Of a DNA stretch of 64,000 nucleotides, positions 53,237-62,444 are shown piece by piece. The position numbers were made by a program, and so were the translations under genes. How positions within the stretch are numbered: position 1 is the stretch's first letter; the number at the start of each line of letters is the position of its first letter. The stretch comes from Deefgea chitinilytica. GTDB lineage: Bacteria > Pseudomonadota > Gammaproteobacteria > Burkholderiales > Chitinibacteraceae. The notes under the pieces are model-generated. The model searched no databases, was not told where the DNA came from, and saw nothing but the letters and a program-made list of their open reading frames with translations. Where the stretch lies: contig NZ_WOFE01000002.1 in the NCBI RefSeq assembly GCF_016881405.1, positions 186,001 through 250,000 on the forward strand, read 5' to 3'.

Positions 53237-56200
53237 TCATGATGTTTTTCTCGCTAGGCTCCATAAACAGAGTTTGTCTTGCAATTGCCCATCATTAATC
53301 GGCTTAGATAAAAAATCATCCATCCCTGCCGCCAAACACAACTGCCGATCTTCCGTCGTCGCATTGGCGGTAAGTGCGACCACCGGAATCTGAGGCCAGC
53401 GCACTCCTGTGTCCGGATTACGCAAACGTCGAGTCGCCTCAACTCCATCCATTTCGGGCATTTGCATATCCATAAAGACCAGATCAAAATCTTGATCAAC
53501 TAAGGCCTGAATGGCCTCAATCCCATTCTCAACGGCGTGCACACGACAGCCGAGCTTTTCAAGTAATTTAATCGCTACGATGCGATTAACTCGATTATCT
53601 TCAGCGAGTAATACCCGCACTGCTTGCTGCGATTCAATCACCGAGTAACGAGTTAAGAAAGAAGGTTCAGGTGGTTGGCGACGCACCATACTCAGCGCGG
53701 TTTGCCAAGCTTTTTGTTGTAGCGGTTTACTTAAATAACCAGCAAACCCAGATTCGCGGGCGCGCAAAGCATCGCCACGCGTCCCCACTGCGGTTAATAA
53801 AATCAGCATGGGATGCCCTAATTCTGGCTTCGCAACAATCTGCTGCCCGAGTTCTAAACCATCCATGTTCGGCATATACAAATCAATCAGCACCAGCCTA
53901 AATGGCTGCCCGTTTTGTGCCGCATGTTTGAGTAAATGCAAGGCTTCCACCCCACTCTCGGCCATCACAGCAGAGCACCCCCATGTTTTGAGCTGATTGC
54001 ATAAGTACTCACGCTGAGAGGCGCTGTCATCCACCACCAGTACTTTGATGTTATCAATGCGATTCGATGGCGTAATCAGAGCGCTGCCCTGCTCGGCAGC
54101 GGCCAAGATGACGGTAAAGATGAACTCAGTACCGACACCTTCGATGCTCTGAACGCTGATTTGGCCGCCCATCAATTCGACCAATTGTTTACTAATCGCT
54201 AGACCTAAACCCGTACCGCCAAAACGACGCGTGGTTGAAGCATCGACTTGTGAAAAACTTTCAAATAAACGATCTATTTTTTCTGGGGGTATGCCAAGCC
54301 CTGTATCACGAACACTGAATTTTAAAACAATACCCCTTTCATCAATTCCGACTAAACTGCTAGAAACCGTTACTCCCCCCTGCTCAGTAAACTTAATCGC
54401 ATTGCCGATCAGATTAATCAGTATCTGTCGCAGACGACCTGGATCTCCTCTCACCCAAGCGGGAACATCAGGTTCACGGCTACAACTTAATTCAATTCCC
54501 TTCTCCCGTGGCCGTAAAGCCATCACGGCAGCGACACCATCGAGCAGCGCGGTCAAATCAAAGTCAACTTGCTCTAACTCCATTCTGCCAGCTTCAACCT
54601 TTGAAAAATCCAGAATATCGTTAATTACACTCAGCAAAATATCGCCACTCTGGCGTATCGTTTCAGCAAACTCACGTTGTTGAATCGATAAATCCGTATC
54701 GAGCAACAAACCCGCCATCCCCAATACCCCATTCATTGGAGTACGAATTTCGTGGCTCATATTGGCCAAAAACGCACTTTTTGCCTGACTTGCCGCTTCT
54801 GCCGCCAGTTTTGCGCTACTTAATTCAGACTCGGCGTTCTTGCGCTCAGAAATATCTTCATGCGTACCCGACATCCGCAGAGGTTGTCCATCAGGCAACC
54901 ATTCAACGACCCGACCCCGATCATGTACCCACACCCAGTGACCCGCTTTGTGCTTCATGCGGCAATCAAAATCGTAATAAGGCACTTCACCACTAAAATG
55001 CCGTTTCAATCGCAACTCCGACTCAGGTAAATCCTCAGGGCAGGCTAATTTAAGCCAAGTATCAATCGAAATCGGCGCAAGCTCATCAAGGGTATAGCCA
55101 ACGATTTCAGCCCAGCGCTCATTAAAATGGGTTGCGCCGGTCTGCAAATTCCATTCCCAAGTTCCAATATGGGTTGCCTCAATAATGTTGGCGAGTCGCT
55201 CCCGCTCCTGTGCCAGCAATAATTCTGACTGCTTACGAGCACTGATATCGGTTTCAATCGCAATAAAATGATTGATCTGACCTTGTTCATCTCTAACAGG
55301 CTCGATATCCAGCAGAATCCAATATGGACGGCCGTGCTTGGTATAATTGATAATTTCGACACTGCAACGTTCACCCAGCCGTAAATGTCGAGCAATGTTG
55401 GCTACGGTTTGTGGATCCGTAAGAGCGCCTTGCAAGACCTGACCAGGACGTTTACCCTGCATAAACGCCAAGTCGTATCCAGTCATCTGAACAAAACCAT
55501 CATTGACCCATTCAACGCGACCTTGGGCATCGGTAATCACCACTGCATTCGCCGTGCGACTAGCCACTAATGACAGCATTTTTGCCTCGGCCTCGCTAGC
55601 ATGTAATCTAGCCTCGGCCGCTTTGCGCGCAGTGATATCGGTAATAAACCCATGCCATAGCGTATCGCCATCGAGAGTACGCTCAGGGCTAGCAATTCCT
55701 TCGACCCAGATCAAACCTTTTTGTGGATGCATCACTCGGTAAATCGCCTGCCAGCGCTGCAGGGTTTCACACGAAATGCGGATACTCTCAACAACCTGTG
55801 CAACATCATCAGGATGCAAAACAGCAAACACAGCGCTTGCATCCTCTGCCACTTCAGCAGGGCTCACACCATAAATGTCGCCAATTCCATTGCTCGCATA
55901 CGGAAAGCAACTCAGACCATCGGCAAACAAACGATACTGATACACCATCCCCGGCACTTGGGCGCCAATTTTTTGTAAACGGCCAAGTAATTCCTCGCGT
56001 GATTGCGTCTGTTGTTGACGTTCAAGTACCGCAGACACCCTGCTCGCAAGTAAACGAATAAATTCGCGATCTACCGCGTCAAACTCAGCCTGACGCGGTT
56101 GAGCTGAAGAAAAACTTAAGGTACCAATCCGTTGCCCGGCTAATACCAATGGGACACCGATATAACACTCCAATCCAAACGCTTGATAGCACGGATGCCC

Positions 56201-57043
56201 AACAAAGTCAGATTCACCCATATGGGTAATTGCTACAACATCATTACCAGCAAGGGTGATAGAGCAATACGTCCCCATTAATGCAAACACCATCCCATCC
56301 TGCAAAGTGCCTGCTGGACTCGTTTGCACCGCAACTCGATAGGTATCGCCCTCAACTCGACTAATGACTCCCATCGGCAAATCAAAATAATCACCCGCCA
56401 AGCGTAACGACTGTCGCAGCAGTTCTTGATCGTCTCGCTCTGTCAATGCGGCAATATGACTCAGCACACGTAAAGCTTGTTGCTGACGCTGTTGATGAGA
56501 CTCGGCGATCAGCCGATTTAAATTCGCGCGACGAAACAGCAATAACTGGCCGATGGTCATCAACAAAGGTTGCAAAAACTCGATCCATTTCACCTCATAG
56601 CCGCCGAGCCGATTGGCTACACCGACCATCGCGAGCAATTGGCCTTGGCAATGAATCGGTAACCCCAAAAATGCCGTCATCGGTGGATGACCTGGAGGCA
56701 AGCCGCCACGCCGTGGATCATGCGCCGGATCGTTGGCAATCACAGGCTGCCCCGTGGTCATGACCGCACCAAATAAGGTATTCAAATTGGTAAAGACCAA
56801 GCCTTCTGGCGCGTGGTTAGCATAAAACGCACGGGTTTCATCGCTCCATGCAATATTGGTAATGGCCTCAGTGCGCAAGCTAGGCACACCATCATGAACC
56901 AGCACTTCGCCGATAAAGCCATACTCACTCGCAGTCAACTGCAACAAATCGCGCAATAACGTCTCAAATGCGCCTCGCGGATCAGCCCCCGTATCAAACC
57001 CAGTCTGAGCCCTTAAAATGGCATCGATCAGCTCACTGTGCAT
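53237..57043 (-). CDS. Large hybrid histidine kinase, GAF-GAF-PAS3-HisKA-HATPase-REC-REC
   Basis: The predicted protein has 1268 residues, probably cytoplasmic (no clear membrane helix). Domains in order: two GAF domains (about 1-180 and 195-350), three PAS domains (about 360-490, 500-615, 625-750), HisKA with His in LANMSHEIRTPMNG (about 780), HATPase with GGTGLGLAIS, receiver 1 (VLIDLYMPNMDG) and receiver 2 (FMDMQMPEMDG), both with the acceptor Asp. No HPt domain, so a separate HPt is needed for a full relay; the HPt-HD-GYP protein at 14329 is one candidate in this window. ATG 57043 follows GGAG by 5 nt; a longer frame from 57091 lacks such a site. Confidence 0.91.
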   Translation of the reverse strand: MHSELIDAILRAQTGFDTGADPRGAFETLLRDLLQLTASEYGFIGEVLVHDGVPSLRTEAITNIAWSDETRAFYANHAPEGLVFTNLNTLFGAVMTTGQPVIANDPAHDPRRGGLPPGHPPMTAFLGLPIHCQGQLLAMVGVANRLGGYEVKWIEFLQPLLMTIGQLLLFRRANLNRLIAESHQQRQQQALRVLSHIAALTERDDQELLRQSLRLAGDYFDLPMGVISRVEGDTYRVAVQTSPAGTLQDGMVFALMGTYCSITLAGNDVVAITHMGESDFVGHPCYQAFGLECYIGVPLVLAGQRIGTLSFSSAQPRQAEFDAVDREFIRLLASRVSAVLERQQQTQSREELLGRLQKIGAQVPGMVYQYRLFADGLSCFPYASNGIGDIYGVSPAEVAEDASAVFAVLHPDDVAQVVESIRISCETLQRWQAIYRVMHPQKGLIWVEGIASPERTLDGDTLWHGFITDITARKAAEARLHASEAEAKMLSLVASRTANAVVITDAQGRVEWVNDGFVQMTGYDLAFMQGKRPGQVLQGALTDPQTVANIARHLRLGERCSVEIINYTKHGRPYWILLDIEPVRDEQGQINHFIAIETDISARKQSELLLAQERERLANIIEATHIGTWEWNLQTGATHFNERWAEIVGYTLDELAPISIDTWLKLACPEDLPESELRLKRHFSGEVPYYDFDCRMKHKAGHWVWVHDRGRVVEWLPDGQPLRMSGTHEDISERKNAESELSSAKLAAEAASQAKSAFLANMSHEIRTPMNGVLGMAGLLLDTDLSIQQREFAETIRQSGDILLSVINDILDFSKVEAGRMELEQVDFDLTALLDGVAAVMALRPREKGIELSCSREPDVPAWVRGDPGRLRQILINLIGNAIKFTEQGGVTVSSSLVGIDERGIVLKFSVRDTGLGIPPEKIDRLFESFSQVDASTTRRFGGTGLGLAISKQLVELMGGQISVQSIEGVGTEFIFTVILAAAEQGSALITPSNRIDNIKVLVVDDSASQREYLCNQLKTWGCSAVMAESGVEALHLLKHAAQNGQPFRLVLIDLYMPNMDGLELGQQIVAKPELGHPMLILLTAVGTRGDALRARESGFAGYLSKPLQQKAWQTALSMVRRQPPEPSFLTRYSVIESQQAVRVLLAEDNRVNRIVAIKLLEKLGCRVHAVENGIEAIQALVDQDFDLVFMDMQMPEMDGVEATRRLRNPDTGVRWPQIPVVALTANATTEDRQLCLAAGMDDFLSKPINDGQLQDKLCLWSLARKTS

Positions 57044-57534
57044 CTTTACTCCATCAAAATAGCAAGAGTTCGTTGGGCTTTGCTCTCTCAATCACAGTGC
57101 TAGCGATTTGATCCAGCGCCGCGATAAGACTTCATCGACGGCAGCATGCTCCCGAATCAAAATCATGCAGCCAAGCCACTATGTTCTAGCGTAGTGCATG
57201 CGGCGTCAGTTTGCTCAAGGTCTCTCCTCATCCGAGACTGCGCTCAAATTGCCAATCGGCCACTGATGTCAGTTTGTCCTCCTTACACGGACGGACAACT
57301 CAATGTGAACACACCATCTAAAGCATCAATTCGCGCGGTGTAACTCGCGAATTGTCTAATTAAGCAGACACCAATCGTGAAAACCACATATCAAAAACAA
57401 CAGACTAAGCCATTGTATTTATTAATAAATAGAAAAAAAAAGTCACCATTCATGCATCAATCAGGCTAGGGTATTCCCTAATGCCAACTTCATTGGCATA
57501 GTCTGCATTCATTGCGTATTAACGATGGCATCTG
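57044..57534. other. Intergenic region upstream of the deacetylase genes
   Basis: About 490 nt with no supported gene. It includes a small inverted repeat (AATGCCAA / TTGGCATA near 57480-57500) just upstream of the first deacetylase, which might be an operator, and an AGGGTATTCCCT near-palindrome beside it at about 57469-57480. A 47-nt repeat left end seems present (GGTATT) but the right end is not at the family position. Confidence 0.4.
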
Positions 57535-58587
57535 ATGAATTTGAATCTGTACTTAGGCTTTCTTTTTAGCCTCTGCACCGCCCTGAGCTACAGTGCGAAT
57601 ATTAATTTTGAAGTGCCAACTTGGCGCAACGGCGCTAAAGCCGCACACACGATTGCCCACGATGATTACTGCAGCGGCAGTGTGCCTGGCGTTGAAAATA
57701 CCGCTTTGCCGATTTTGAACGAGCGCGGTTTAACAGCCAGCATTGGCCTCATTGCTGGCGCGTGCAAAGACGATGATTGGAGCAAATTGAAAAAGCACCT
57801 CGCTAAGGGACATGAGCTTTTTAATCATTCACTGACTCATGTCGGCATGCTCGAAGCGGGCTCACTCAAACCGATTGCCGGCTGGAATAATGAAAAAGAG
57901 ATCGCCTCAGCCCATCAATTAGTGAAAGATAAACTCGGCTACGCGATGCAATTTATGGCTTATCCCAGCGATCTCGCTACACCCGAAGCCAAAGCTTATT
58001 TACTCACCCAATCCGATTATCTCGGCGCTCGCGCCGCCAAGCATATTTATGACGGCAGCAATGCAGGTATCAATAGCGCCAACAATATCGATCCATTTTT
58101 CATCAAAAACGATGTGTATTGGCACGATGGGAAATGGTCACTCTACAAACCGGCCGGCGGCAATATGCTGATTCAGCATGTGAATGCCGCACTGGAAAAT
58201 GGCGGTTGGAGCTATCGCACCATGCATGGCGTTGCCGATGGCTCATGGGAAGCCGTGCCAAAAGACGAGTACATCGCTTACGCCGATTATCTGCAAAAGA
58301 AAGTCGCTAGCGGTGAATTGTGGTTGGCAGGCCCGAGCGAAATTATTCGCTACCAAGCCACCCGCGAACACTGCCCACTCGTCCTGATAGGCAATACCCT
58401 CAAACTCAAACAAAACAATGAACTTTGCCAGCGCTACTCCAGCGCGATTACCGTTGATCTGCACATCGCGAATGAGTTAGCGGGGCGATTTACACAAAAC
58501 CACAAGCCTTTGCCTAGTAAACAACTAGCCAATGGCAAATACCGAATTCAATTTAATCCTATTTTAGGAGATCTCTACATCAACTAA
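57535..58587 (+). CDS. Secreted CE4 polysaccharide deacetylase without binding modules
   Basis: The protein has 350 residues. A signal peptide (about 1-21) precedes a NodB-like carbohydrate esterase 4 domain. Motif 1 is HDDYC (in place of TFDD) at about 42-46; motif 2 is HELFNHSLTH, giving the metal ligands HxxxH, at about 93-102. CE4 enzymes remove acetyl groups from chitin, chito-oligosaccharides or peptidoglycan. The C-terminal part (about 265-350, beginning HCPLVLIGN) is a beta-rich accessory domain shared with the next gene. The gene is paralogous to its neighbour but has no CBM or linker. Substrate not provable from sequence. Confidence 0.85.
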   Translation: MNLNLYLGFLFSLCTALSYSANINFEVPTWRNGAKAAHTIAHDDYCSGSVPGVENTALPILNERGLTASIGLIAGACKDDDWSKLKKHLAKGHELFNHSLTHVGMLEAGSLKPIAGWNNEKEIASAHQLVKDKLGYAMQFMAYPSDLATPEAKAYLLTQSDYLGARAAKHIYDGSNAGINSANNIDPFFIKNDVYWHDGKWSLYKPAGGNMLIQHVNAALENGGWSYRTMHGVADGSWEAVPKDEYIAYADYLQKKVASGELWLAGPSEIIRYQATREHCPLVLIGNTLKLKQNNELCQRYSSAITVDLHIANELAGRFTQNHKPLPSKQLANGKYRIQFNPILGDLYIN

Positions 58588-58590
58588 ATA

Positions 58591-58637
58591 GGTATTAGCT
58601 TGAATGCATTATAAAACATAGTTTTTAACGCAGTACC
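58591..58637. repeat. 47-nt palindromic repeat, copy 11
   Basis: Left end GGTATTAGC, right end CAGTACC, exactly 47 nt. On the plus strand, the sense strand of the upstream gene, some mismatches become G-U. It begins 3 nt after the first deacetylase stop codon. Confidence 0.62.
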
Positions 58638-58704
58638 CACATAGAGTATTGGAAATTTATTTACCAAGAACTCAATACAAAAACCTTTCCAAAGGATGGA
58701 GCAG

Positions 58705-60414
58705 ATGCAATTGAATAAAACAATGATGGTGAGTTTACTCATCAGTGCAGGTCTTTTCTCAGGCAGCGCCTTCGCGATAACGACCACGCCGACAGCCAAA
58801 CCAGCGACCGTGCCCAGCTACCCAGCGTGGGATAGCGCCACCACCTATACCGCAGGTCAACGCGTAACGCACAATGGCACGACCTATGAAGCACAATGGT
58901 GGACCAAGGGTGACAACCCAGCGACTGCTGGCGAATGGGGTGCGTGGAAAGTGGTTGGCACTTCGGTTACTCCAACGCCAACGAGTACAGCAACACCATC
59001 TGTAACGCCATCTATAACACCTAGCGCAACGCCGACTGCGACTGTAACGCCTAGCGCCACAGTAACGCCATCAGCGACCCCAACAGCGACAGCGACAGCG
59101 ATCGTCACCGCTCCACCAACTGGCGATGCATGGAATAGCACCACCGTATATACCGCAGGCAAACGCGTGACTTATAACGGTCGCTTATACGAAGCCAAAT
59201 GGTATACCGTCGGCGAAAATCCAAGCACCTCAGGCCAATGGGGCGTTTGGAAAGAGATTGGCGCAATCGTAACGCTGCCACCAACTACAACGCCGATTCC
59301 AACGCCCACCACCTCAGTTAGCCCAACGCCAAGCGTAACGCCATCTGTAACCCCGTCTGTAACGCCAACACCAACCTCAATTGTGAACACGCCTACGGTT
59401 GGCTATGTCCAAACCGCAAAATGGCGGGATGGTGCATCTGCAGCCTATACCATGTTCCACGATGATTTCTGCAGCTATGGCGTTGAAGGGCAAGTTCGTG
59501 ATGCAGCCCCTGCCTTGAAACAACGTGGCTTAGTGGCATCATTTGGCATGATTACTGGCAATTGCACTGCAACAGGATGGAGCAATGCAAAACAAATGAT
59601 TGCTGATGGACATGAAATTTATAGCCATACCAAAACCCATATTGATGCGAAAACAGCCACTTGGGACGCACAATTGCAAATTGATGGCTCAAGTAATGAC
59701 ATGGCGAGCAATCTAGATGGCTACCGCCCTAGCTTCTTTGCGTGGCCATCCGACGTCGCCGCAGACGCACCACTTGCTTATCTACGCACTGCCGCTGGTT
59801 ATATCGGAGCCCGGGCCGCCAACCGTGTCGATGGTTCTGGCAACATCGTTTATGACGGTCACGTTGCTGGTTTAAATAACTATGTCAACGACGACTTCCA
59901 AGTACAGTGGGATTTATTCACCGACCAAGGTCAATGGTCAATGTATGAAGCCCAAGTCAAAGCGGGCGGCGATTTGCTTAATCTGCATGTCGATGCGGCG
60001 ATCAACGCTGGCGGTTGGGCAACTCGCACCATGCACGGTGTCAATGATGCATCATGGATGAGCGTACCGTTAGCCAAATACACCGCGCATTTAGACTATA
60101 TAAAAGCCAAAGTAGATGCGGGTCTGTTGTGGGTTTCTGGTCCATCAAGCGTAATTAAATATCGTTACGCACGTGATTTCTGCAAACCGATCCTCAGCAC
60201 CAGCGGCGCGTCCATCGTGACTTTTGACACTAGTGCAGCGGAATGCAAAAAATATGCGACGCCAATTACCTTGCAAGCGTTTGCTTTAAATGCCGCCAAC
60301 AAACTCAATGCGAGCCAAAACGGCAAAGCACTAAACTTGAAAGCAGGCGCTAACAATAGCTTCTTCGTGACTGTTGATCCACTCGCTGGATCAGTGACAT
60401 TTAGCGCGCAGTAA
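58705..60414 (+). CDS. Secreted CE4 chitin deacetylase with two CBM5/12 modules
   Basis: The predicted protein has 569 residues. A signal peptide (MQLNKTMMVSLLISAGLFSG, cut near 24) is followed by CBM5/12 module 1 (about 36-88, with AWDSATTYTAGQRVTHNG and YEAQWWTKGDNP), a Thr/Pro linker, module 2 (about 145-195, AWNSTTVYTAGKRVTYNG) and a second Thr/Pro linker. Then comes the CE4 domain with FHDDFC and HEIYSHTKTH, and the same C-terminal domain as the upstream gene. The binding modules target chitin; the enzyme should deacetylate chitin outside the cell. ATG 58705 is preferred over 58696 because AAAGGA is at a suitable distance. Confidence 0.9.
   Translation: MQLNKTMMVSLLISAGLFSGSAFAITTTPTAKPATVPSYPAWDSATTYTAGQRVTHNGTTYEAQWWTKGDNPATAGEWGAWKVVGTSVTPTPTSTATPSVTPSITPSATPTATVTPSATVTPSATPTATATAIVTAPPTGDAWNSTTVYTAGKRVTYNGRLYEAKWYTVGENPSTSGQWGVWKEIGAIVTLPPTTTPIPTPTTSVSPTPSVTPSVTPSVTPTPTSIVNTPTVGYVQTAKWRDGASAAYTMFHDDFCSYGVEGQVRDAAPALKQRGLVASFGMITGNCTATGWSNAKQMIADGHEIYSHTKTHIDAKTATWDAQLQIDGSSNDMASNLDGYRPSFFAWPSDVAADAPLAYLRTAAGYIGARAANRVDGSGNIVYDGHVAGLNNYVNDDFQVQWDLFTDQGQWSMYEAQVKAGGDLLNLHVDAAINAGGWATRTMHGVNDASWMSVPLAKYTAHLDYIKAKVDAGLLWVSGPSSVIKYRYARDFCKPILSTSGASIVTFDTSAAECKKYATPITLQAFALNAANKLNASQNGKALNLKAGANNSFFVTVDPLAGSVTFSAQ
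58970..59110 (+). repeat. Low-complexity Thr/Pro linker-coding repeat 1
   Basis: Short repeated units such as ACGCCATCTGTAACGCC encode TPSVTPSITPSATPT-type linker between the two CBM5/12 modules. Such repeats can change length by slipped pairing. Confidence 0.8.
59270..59395 (+). repeat. Low-complexity Thr/Pro linker-coding repeat 2
   Basis: Repeats encoding TPIPTPTTSVSPTPSVTPSV between the second CBM5/12 module and the CE4 domain. Confidence 0.8.
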
Positions 60415-60432
60415 TCCATACGCAGGCAATCC

Positions 60433-60468
60433 AATCCCCCACCCAGATTTCTGGCTGGGGGATTTTTT
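60433..60468 (+). terminator. Rho-independent terminator of the deacetylase gene
   Basis: Arms AATCCCCCACCCAG / CTGGCTGGGGGATT pair at 13 of 14 positions around ATTT, followed by T residues. Confidence 0.9.
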
Positions 60469-60540
60469 GTACCAGAACAACTACTTAGCAACACGCAGAG
60501 TGTGGTATGCTGCGCACCTTTCTCGATTTCTGAATGTACC

Positions 60541-60936
60541 ATGAGCCGCCAAATCCTTAACCGCACCGAACTCCACGACCCAGATACTTGGGTGAAATAC
60601 ACCAAAGGCAAATGCGACGATTGCTATTCGAGCTGCTGTACAATGCCAGTGGAAGTTAAAATCGGTGATTTAATCCGGATGGGCGTGGTCGATGAATTCG
60701 AGCGTGACGAACCCGCCAAAAACATCGCCAAACGGCTGATGAAAGCGCGAATTATTGAGCATTTCAATTTCAAGCACGAAATCTACACCCTTGCCCGCCG
60801 CGGTACGCGCGATTGTATTTATCTGGATGAAAAAACACGGCTGTGCACCATTTACGAAACGCGCCCTAATACCTGCCGCAATCATCCGACAATAGGCCCA
60901 AAACCAGGCTTTTGCGCCTATATCCGCTGGTTTTAA
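60541..60936 (+). CDS. YkgJ-family cysteine cluster protein
   Basis: The predicted protein has 131 residues. Conserved cysteines are arranged as KCDDCYSSCC near 23-32 and then CIYLDEKTRLCTIYETRPNTC near 93-113, followed by RNHP. This is the CxxCC...C...C...C pattern of the YkgJ (UPF0153) family, proposed to bind iron-sulfur or zinc; function is unknown. A longer frame starting at 60502 lies inside the probable promoter region; ATG 60541 (MSRQILNRTELHDP) is the better start. Cytoplasmic, no signal peptide. Confidence 0.85.
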   Translation: MSRQILNRTELHDPDTWVKYTKGKCDDCYSSCCTMPVEVKIGDLIRMGVVDEFERDEPAKNIAKRLMKARIIEHFNFKHEIYTLARRGTRDCIYLDEKTRLCTIYETRPNTCRNHPTIGPKPGFCAYIRWF

Positions 60937-60943
60937 CCAGCAA

Positions 60944-60990
60944 GGTATTGCTAGCTACGCAAAACAAATCAAAAGCTACAGAGCAATACC
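60944..60990. repeat. 47-nt palindromic repeat, copy 12
   Basis: Ends GGTATTGCT / AGCAATACC (9 bp perfect), a 4-nt bulge (ACAG) and an inner AGCT/AGCT pair, exactly 47 nt. It begins 7 nt after the YkgJ-family stop codon. Confidence 0.75.
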
Positions 60991-61065
60991 TCAGTATTTA
61001 AACCGCAGTTCAAATTCTTTACTCCCAAGCAGCATGCTTGAGCTTGGGCAATTCTGGAAAATAGT

Positions 61066-61560
61066 ATGAAAAAACAAATCATTGAAGTACTCGAGCTCAT
61101 CGCCGATGGCGGTTTGGATCAAGAAGACATTTTAGCGATGGCCGCCGAAGTGCTCGCGGCTCAACAAGATCCAGAAGCATATCGTGCACGTCACGCTGCA
61201 GATTTCTATCCGACAGACTCTGCAATTCCACTGTGGGAAACGGTATTGCTCGAGCAATTAGAAGACGGCTTACTATTTAAGGCCGATACCGTGGCCGCAC
61301 TCTATGCACAAATTAGCGATGCATTCGGTGAAGGCGAACTTGATTTAGCGGCTGAATCATTAACTGGTTTGACTGATATTTCAGCCATTAAAGCCATTCA
61401 AGATGAACTCAGCCCAAATTTCACTTTGGTGGATTTTAGTGTGAGCTCAAATCGACAATTGGTATTGATTCGAACTCATTACTTGGCGCAGTTTTTGAAA
61501 TTGTGTAAAGAACTCAATATCCAAGCAGAATCAACATTCGAAAATTTATTCAAAAAATAA
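61066..61560 (+). CDS. Protein of unknown function, acidic
   Basis: The protein has 164 residues, rich in Asp/Glu and predicted mainly helical (MKKQIIEVLELIADGGLDQE, then MAAEVLAAQQDPEAYRARH), followed by a shorter strand-rich part (NFTLVDFSVSSNRQLVLIRT). No signal peptide or membrane helix. I do not recognise the family with confidence; DUF6630 is a possibility to test. It is downstream of the YkgJ gene after a 47-nt repeat and is followed by a convergent terminator hairpin. The frame and composition look genuine. Confidence 0.72.
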   Translation: MKKQIIEVLELIADGGLDQEDILAMAAEVLAAQQDPEAYRARHAADFYPTDSAIPLWETVLLEQLEDGLLFKADTVAALYAQISDAFGEGELDLAAESLTGLTDISAIKAIQDELSPNFTLVDFSVSSNRQLVLIRTHYLAQFLKLCKELNIQAESTFENLFKK

Positions 61561-61574
61561 GCAATTTAGTTCAT

Positions 61575-61609
61575 TAATGCCATCGCAACAATTGCTTGCG
61601 ATGGCATTA
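61575..61609. terminator. Bidirectional terminator hairpin
   Basis: Perfect 14-bp arms TAATGCCATCGCAA / TTGCGATGGCATTA with a 7-nt loop, between convergent genes; its right edge overlaps the stop codon of the solute-binding protein gene. Confidence 0.8.
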
Positions 61610-62350
61610 TTTATATTGCAAACCATATTTCTTAAAAATCTCAGACAAAACGCCATTCTCTTTAATGACTTTCAAGCCCGCATTAAAAGACTCAATCCAT
61701 TCTTTGTGATGTGGATTTTTAATCCCACTGGTCACATAGAGTGGATTAATCGACAGTTGCCCTTCGGCAAGCTCAAGCTCCGCAAATAACTGCGGATTGT
61801 GCTTAGAAATCGTATACTTAATTACAGCTTCATCATCTAATGTCAAATCGACCCGATTAGCTTGCAATTTTTTTAAATTAATTAATAGGCTATTAGCGTC
61901 TTCTCGACTAAATAAGTTTGAATTTTTAAATGCCTCGCTATACGCATAACCACGCGTCACACCAATTTTTTTTCCTTTTAAACTTTCAATACCATGAAAC
62001 ACAAAAGGATCACCTTTGCGTTTAACAAAGCGTATGGTGTTATTGAGATAAGAACTGCTAAACAAAAATGCTTTCGAGCGAGCCTCACTAAACCACATAT
62101 TCGGCAAGATATCGTAAATCCCATTGGCCACCCCGGCCTCGGCTCTTACCCACGGAACGTATTCCACTTTCACCTCATGGCCTTGCGTTTTATAGGCAGC
62201 GCGGATGACTTCGATCGTCAATCCACCAGTCGGATTATTCGGATCCACAAAAGGAGGAAATGGATCGGAAACCGCAACTATGGTTTTTGCTGAAATAGCT
62301 TGTGCACAACAGAATAGAAAAAATACATACAGCCAACACCATCGTTTCAT
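61607..62350 (-). CDS. Periplasmic solute-binding protein family 3
   Basis: The predicted protein has 247 residues. A signal peptide (MKRWCWLYVFFLFCCAQAIS, to about residue 21) leads into TIVAVSDPFPPFVDPNNPTG, the ligand-entry strand of solute-binding family 3, and the hinge VTRGYAYSEAF. It is unlike the classical transporter subunit gene arrangement: no permease or ATPase nearby. Many such orphan proteins sense ligands for neighbouring regulators; the adjacent GH18-TM-LytTR protein makes that worth testing. ATG 62350 follows GGGAGG by 6 nt; an earlier in-frame start at 62368 lacks this site. Confidence 0.87.
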   Translation of the reverse strand: MKRWCWLYVFFLFCCAQAISAKTIVAVSDPFPPFVDPNNPTGGLTIEVIRAAYKTQGHEVKVEYVPWVRAEAGVANGIYDILPNMWFSEARSKAFLFSSSYLNNTIRFVKRKGDPFVFHGIESLKGKKIGVTRGYAYSEAFKNSNLFSREDANSLLINLKKLQANRVDLTLDDEAVIKYTISKHNPQLFAELELAEGQLSINPLYVTSGIKNPHHKEWIESFNAGLKVIKENGVLSEIFKKYGLQYK

Positions 62351-62444
62351 TGGCCACCTCCCAAGCAAATAACACCCATCAACGCAAGATGGACGCGCAG
62401 CTATGGGTATAGTTCTTTACTCTGCAGAATGAAACAAGGATATT

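Noticed and set aside
57146-57343. 65-residue open frame upstream of the deacetylases
   Set aside because: No ribosome-binding site or family pattern; composition looks non-coding.
57471-57520. GGTATT followed by a small palindrome upstream of the deacetylase
   Set aside because: No matching right end at 47 nt; only a short inverted repeat.
10265-60990. Integron attC sites as an explanation for the 47-nt repeats
   Set aside because: There are no GTTRRRY/RYYYAAC core sites, no integrase, and the neighbouring genes are core genes in both orientations rather than a one-direction cassette array.
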